From positions 62,001-126,000 of the forward strand of contig MU277688.1 in assembly GCA_022385805.1 (NCBI GenBank): DNA of 64,000 nt, in the 5' to 3' direction. Under the pieces are notes generated by a model that made no database searches, had not been told where the DNA came from, and worked only from the letters and a program-made list of their open reading frames with translations. Shown piece after piece: positions 59,727 through 64,000 of the stretch (position 1 is its first letter; every line of letters begins with the position of its first letter). The translations under genes and the position numbers were made by a program. The stretch comes from Pilatotrama ljubarskyi. Taxonomy: Eukaryota > Basidiomycota > Agaricomycetes > Polyporales > Polyporaceae.

Positions 59727-60778
59727 TTCGGGCAACCCGGATCCAAGATCTGCGCGGCCTGGGGTGACGGAAATGCCCCCTCGCTCGCGAATTTTAAGAC
59801 CCCTCACATTGTTGGGTACGTACCAGGGTGGGAACACACAGCATCCCATATCCCAAAGTTGGTTTGGATGTTCACTAGCTGTACAGTCTCTATGACTGGG
59901 ACGTCGCCAAGCCCAGCGCTGCCGATGCACTCGGTTTCGAGTACTGGCCTATGCTCTGGGGTGGCGACCAGGCTAGGATAAATGCCTTCGATAGCGCTGT
60001 CCAATCGGGCCTCGGTACCATCGTCCTAGGCTTCAATGAGTGAGTGCTGCCATATAGGAGCCCCGTACCAGTCACTCATTGTGAATTCCAAGGCCTAATG
60101 AACAGGCTCAATCTAACATTGACCCATTCACCGCGGCGACTCTGTGGAAGCAGCACATCAAACCGAAGCGCGCCCTGGGCTACAAAACGTGTTCGCCCGC
60201 CGTGTCCAATGGTCTCAACGGGCGACAGTGGATGCAAGAGTTCCTGCAGGCATGCTCAGGATGTACCGTTAGTTGATCCTGCCCGTGATTGTCCAGGTGA
60301 ACGAGTGCCATCTGACCCCCATGACGCAGATCGACTTCCAGTGTCTTCACTGGTTCGACATCGGATTCGAGAGTCTGGAGACCTACCTCACGGAGAACCA
60401 CGACCAATTCGGCCTGCCAATTATACTGACCGAATTCGCTGAAGAGGTATCGCGTTGACACCTCCCTCACTGATCCGTCTTGTGTACCGCGCTCATGCAT
60501 ATTCTTGGCAGAACGTCAACGGCGGGGCGCAACCCACGTCTTCGCCTTCATGCGTCAGGCCCTTCAGTTCTTCGACGACACGGACTGGATAGCCGCTGCC
60601 TGTCCCTTCGGTGAGTCTACCCACGCAGTCTTATGCTGGTACGTCGCTGAAGCACCTTTCTCCGCGGTGGACAGGGATACTGCTTTCCCTCTCAAGTGAC
60701 TCGAACCCGAACGCTCTCCAAAATGCCGACGGCACTCCTACCGCGCTCGGAGAGTTAGTGATCAATGACGGTCAGTGA
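59727..60778 (+). pseudogene. GH128 (Asl1-like) beta-1,3-glucanase relic
   Basis: GH128 enzymes cut beta-1,3-glucan and are normally secreted. Exons give FGQPGSKICAAWGDGN, FKTPHIVGYLYSLYDWDVAK, GFEYWPMLWGGDQ, and TIVLGFNE joined to PNEQAQSNIDPFTAATLWKQ. Next come HWFDIGFESLETYLTENHDQ and PIILTEFAEE. Both catalytic glutamates (GFNEPN and LTEFA) are present. After NVNGGAQ (60512-60532) the frame breaks, and THVFAFMRQALQFFDDTDW resumes one frame over with a few residues missing. The final exon (NALQNADGTPTALGEL) and stop at 60778 are in frame. No start codon or signal peptide was found upstream of 59727. The combination suggests a recently decayed gene. A sequence error plus a missed first exon is the alternative. 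Confidence 0.68.
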
Positions 60779-62045
60779 GCGGCTGCACTGTCTCGGAGTG
60801 ATCCATGTACAGGGGTGTGTGGATGAATGACTCGAAGTATACGTTATGTACGGCGGGCGATTAATGAGGAATTCCGCCAGGTACGCGCATATGTTCATGT
60901 TTTTCTCGGTGTAGTACGACATGATCAGTAAAGCAGATATTACACCCCGCCGCTGGATCACTGCACGTCAGTCCCTGATTATCAGGCATATTGGCGATGC
61001 TCTCCTGAGACCGTCGGGGCGATGGGCCCCGGTTCTTCGAACGCGCTCATCTGCCACTTGCAACTTGTGCAATCTTCAAGGCACACTGGCAGCGAAGTAG
61101 ACAAGCAAGCCTTCAGCCTTCCTCTCCTTGGCTCCGTTCTCAAACTCTCCCTTGGATCCACCAATGACGGTCTTTCCGCGCCTTCTTCAATACATGGAAA
61201 TATCAGCACCTGTTGTCCACGTGCGGCGGCGGTGGCACGTCGGCCTCCTCGTCCATCTGCTCGATCTAACGCTCAACGGTATCGTTCCCCCCCTCTTCCC
61301 CCGGCTCGAATCCCTGGTAGTGCTTCTGCATGAGAGCGCACAGTCAAAATCGGCCATCTCGGTCCCCCGTGCTGCCACCTGCATCAGCTTCCTCGGAGCC
61401 CATCGGAGAAATTGGACTTCGGGTCGCCCTTTGCGCGGACAGGCTCCCATAGGTGACCGCGCTGGGCGCACTTCGTCTTGCGGCCATCTGTCCGGCGAGC
61501 GTCGCAGTAGCATCCGTTTGTATGCCATTCCATTCAGCGCCCATTTGTCTGGTGGCCGGACTGCCGTTAGTGAGCTCGTGGAGTCGGTTTACATTACTAC
61601 TGCTCCGTGCTGCGTCGGCCTCCCGCTATGCCGCTCGTGACGGTGGAGGGTAGCCATGCGGTGAAGAAGAGACGTGCGATATACAGTATCAGATGGACGC
61701 CGCAAGGGTGCCGCCACAGAAGGGGCGCGTCTGTCCAAGAGGATCGCGGGAACTCCCTTTGCACATGTTTGACGGATGCCGCGATCGCTGAGAGTGGCAC
61801 GACGTAGCACTGAACGGAGGCACTTCACAACAAGATCGGAGAAGGTAGCAGATAGCTTGCAGCGGGAGTCTCTAGCTAGTTAATTTTATCCGTGTACGAA
61901 GGCAGGGTATAATTGACTGCACAGTACAAGTACATTGCTTCTGGGAGGGTTGAGAAGCGGGAAGCTATAGCGAGCGAGTTCGCAGCATTCGAAAGTAGCG
62001 TCCAAGAGAGGTGTAGAGGCAGCTAAGTCGTTATGGATAACAAGT
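60779..62045. other. Intergenic spacer, no gene recognised
   Basis: Open frames on both strands (for example plus 61128-61640, minus 61187-61528) overlap and match nothing known. The right end contains the 3' end of the minus-strand membrane-protein gene. Confidence 0.4.
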
Positions 62046-63307
62046 CTATACAGCCTGGACGGTATCGATCACGGACGAGTTCGAGCGGTTCGACTGGTTG
62101 ATCGAGGCGAGCTCCGAGTGCTTCGTGAACCGGGACTCGTCGCCGAACGACCCGACTTGCGTCGCCGTCGCCTCTGCGGTCTTGGTGAACTCGAGGTTCG
62201 TCGTCGTCATCGAGGACTTATCGCGCGTCCACGCGCGCCCAGAGAGCACCCGCAGAATAATCATCTGCGGCGCGATGCACTGTGTAACGACAGACGCGAT
62301 CAGCTGCCGGTCGCAAACGGGATTGCCCGCCGGGCCAGGAACGATGGTAGGCAACTCACCGTCATCATGACGTAGAGCGAGAGGAAGAAAATCGACGTCT
62401 GACTGTCGATAGCGAACGAGATGAGGTACGCGATACCGAAGAGCGTGTAGAGCGCGGCGGACTCGATCATGATCGCGGTGGCGGTCATGTAGTCGCGCCC
62501 GACCTCGATGCCGACGATGCTCGCGTAGCGCCGCCCCGCGAAGTAGATGCGCCCGCATATGAGGGCGGAGACGATGATGTTGAGACTGATGACGCATGAC
62601 GTGTACGCGATGCCGAGCTTCTGCGAGAGCCCGGCGAAGTAGTTCGCGTGCGGCCGCGAGGACTCGTACAGCTGCGCGAGCCCGACCGCTGCGGGAGGTG
62701 TCAGCGTGGGTGCTGTGGCGCACTGCGGCTCCGGTGAAACGGATATACGCACAGAACGCGCCGAGGTAGAGGAGAATCGGGAACGCAACCACGCGGAGGT
62801 CGTCCCAGACAACCCAGCAGCGGTATATCTACGCGGCCAAACCGTAAGTCGCGCACGCGGACGCAATAATGGGGCGACTGACGAGGAGTCCGTCGCTGAG
62901 CAGATTGAGCACGATGGATGCTGCGGTACCGAGCGTCTGATACCAGACCGACGCGAAGTCGCCGAGGTACGCGTCCTGGCCACCCGGGTAATCCGCGTTG
63001 ACGATCCACATCTCCTCGCCGAAGACGGCTTCGGTGGCGACGAAGATCGTGTTCAGGCAGAGGAGCGCGGTGCTGAAGAAGAGGAAGAACCCGTCCGAGC
63101 GTCGCGAGCTCGAGCGCGACTGCTTGTGCTTCGGGTCCAGCATGGCGCGCACCGTCATGAAGTATAGGACGAGCTCGACGCCTATAGGACAATCGGCCGG
63201 TATCAGCGACTGTGGCGAACAACGCAAGACGAGGCCGTACCATATAGTATGCCGTTGAAGTTGTTCCCGATGTAGTACGCATTCTGGAACGTTGACAGGG
63301 ACGACAT
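62046..63307 (-). CDS. Multi-pass membrane protein, subtype B, intact copy
   Basis: Exons read MSSLSTFQNAYYIGNNFNGI then LYG; VELVLYFMTVRAML; FFLFFSTALLCLNTIFVATE; MWIVNADYPGGQDAYL; LGTAASIVLNLLSDGLL; YRCWVVWDDLRVVAFPILLY; LAQLYESSRPHANYFAGLSQ; KLGIAYTSCVISLNIIVSAL; IMIESAALYTLFGIAYLISF; then QCIAPQMIILRVLSGRAWTR and a polar tail ending SVIDTVQAV. About seven helices are predicted. The short loop WIVNADYPGG lies between helices and is shared with the disrupted copy at 53471-54661 (WIVNAGYPGG). The ESAALYT helix and IxxPQxIILRxxSG ending resemble subtype A. All joins checked keep frame. ATG 63307 was chosen by match with the disrupted copy's exon 1. Function and ligand unknown. Confidence 0.82.
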
Positions 63308-64000
63308 GGCGGGCGGAGGCAAGGCGAGGGAGCGAACGGGTGCACGCCTGTCCGAATGCTCTACGGAGGTTCCGTCTATTTATGAGGACGCAGGCGTCCG
63401 TGCTTGCGTAGTCCGCATGCCCATGACGGCTCGAAGGGTGCCTATACGTATAATCTCCGATGCTTCTCTCTGATGAGTTTTGACACCTGCACCTACGTTG
63501 AAGGATATCCGCCTTTCTGCTCCGAGTCGAAGTTAACGGAAGTCTGCCCTCGCACGGCACACGATCTCTCCGGATACGAAAGACCGTTTTCAATCCCTTT
63601 GCGGGTATGTTGATGTAGCAGGATGAGCGTCCGCCCTCCGCGTTCTAGAGGTGGTGGTATGGCTTACGTATGTCCAGATCATGTCGGACATCCTATTCGA
63701 GCTTCTCCGCCTTCTCGACTGCGTATCTTTCACATGGGGCAGGCGTGCGAAGATCCGACATATCGAGTAAATCCCGTACTGTTGCAGGAGCGGCTGGTCG
63801 TAGGCATGGAGACGTCCCCGTCGAGAATGGTGCAGGACGCTCAGTTATGCACGCTCACTCTCCGGGGACCGGGGTGTAATCGTGTTGGCTTTGTGGTGAT
63901 GGGCGTGGCGTCGAGATCCGTTTGTACGCGGAGTCAGCGGCAGCATCGTTTTGGGACAGTCTATCCTTAGATACGCTGTCAAGCGGTCACATCGGTCTAC
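63308..64000. other. Right flank, no gene recognised
   Basis: This holds the promoter side of the minus-strand membrane-protein gene. A TATA-like TATTTATG near 63376-63384 is on the plus strand and unassigned. The short open frames to the window edge (for example 63623-63970) carry no recognisable domain. Confidence 0.4.

Noticed and set aside
1..64000. Full transposons, CRISPR arrays, operons or prokaryotic-type systems
   Set aside because: No reverse transcriptase, transposase or integrase motifs were seen. The spliced eukaryotic genes rule out bacterial-type arrays and operons.

Overview
The window is a piece of a filamentous basidiomycete genome, most likely an agaricomycete of the polypore or mushroom type. 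The evidence is GC-rich DNA, genes broken by many GT-AG introns of about 45-60 bases, and protein families largely confined to these fungi (DUF6535 protein, multi-spanning membrane proteins with a conserved ESxALY helix, F-box proteins of an expanded family). GH79 and GH128 enzymes fit the same assignment. No database could be searched, so family names rest on recognised motifs and exon-by-exon translation.

Layout. 1-1739: no gene seen, but two adjacent inverted-repeat elements that look like small non-autonomous transposons. 1740-3383: MFS transporter. 3610-5705 (minus) DPH2 and 5927-8396 (plus) TOM70 are divergent. 8803-11012: conserved fungal protein of unknown role. 11228-11299: tRNA-Glu. 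11473-14051 (minus): F-box protein with one reading-frame break. 14958-17443 (minus): flavin monooxygenase with an unusual acidic insertion. 17982-19531 (minus): multi-pass membrane protein. 21025-22367 (minus): alpha/beta hydrolase. 22830-23273 (minus): doubtful small gene. 24405-25923 (minus): second membrane protein of the same subtype. 27846-30482: GH79 beta-glucuronidase-like enzyme with a possible GPI signal. 32060-32328: 68-residue secreted peptide precursor behind a clear TATA box. 33485-34295: SigF/NTF2-like protein. 36263-36796 (minus) mitoribosomal mL41 and 37046-38676 (plus) TSR3 are divergent. 38677-43103: mostly unassigned. 43104-52697: a very large DUF3712/Tag1-like vacuolar-type protein made of three repeated modules. 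53471-54661 (minus): membrane-protein relic with a stop and a frameshift. 56176-58815: DUF6535 membrane protein. 59727-60778: GH128 glucanase relic. 62046-63307 (minus): fourth, intact multi-pass membrane protein.

How it fits together. The window mixes ordinary housekeeping genes (translation: DPH2, TSR3, mL41, tRNA-Glu; mitochondrial import: TOM70) with accessory surface and secretion genes (transporter, two glycoside hydrolases, four multi-pass membrane proteins, a small secreted peptide). DPH2 and TSR3 both move the 3-amino-3-carboxypropyl group of SAM onto parts of the translation machinery, but they are not adjacent. Several accessory genes carry frame breaks in GC-rich stretches. Whether these are true decay or base-call errors cannot be settled from the sequence alone.
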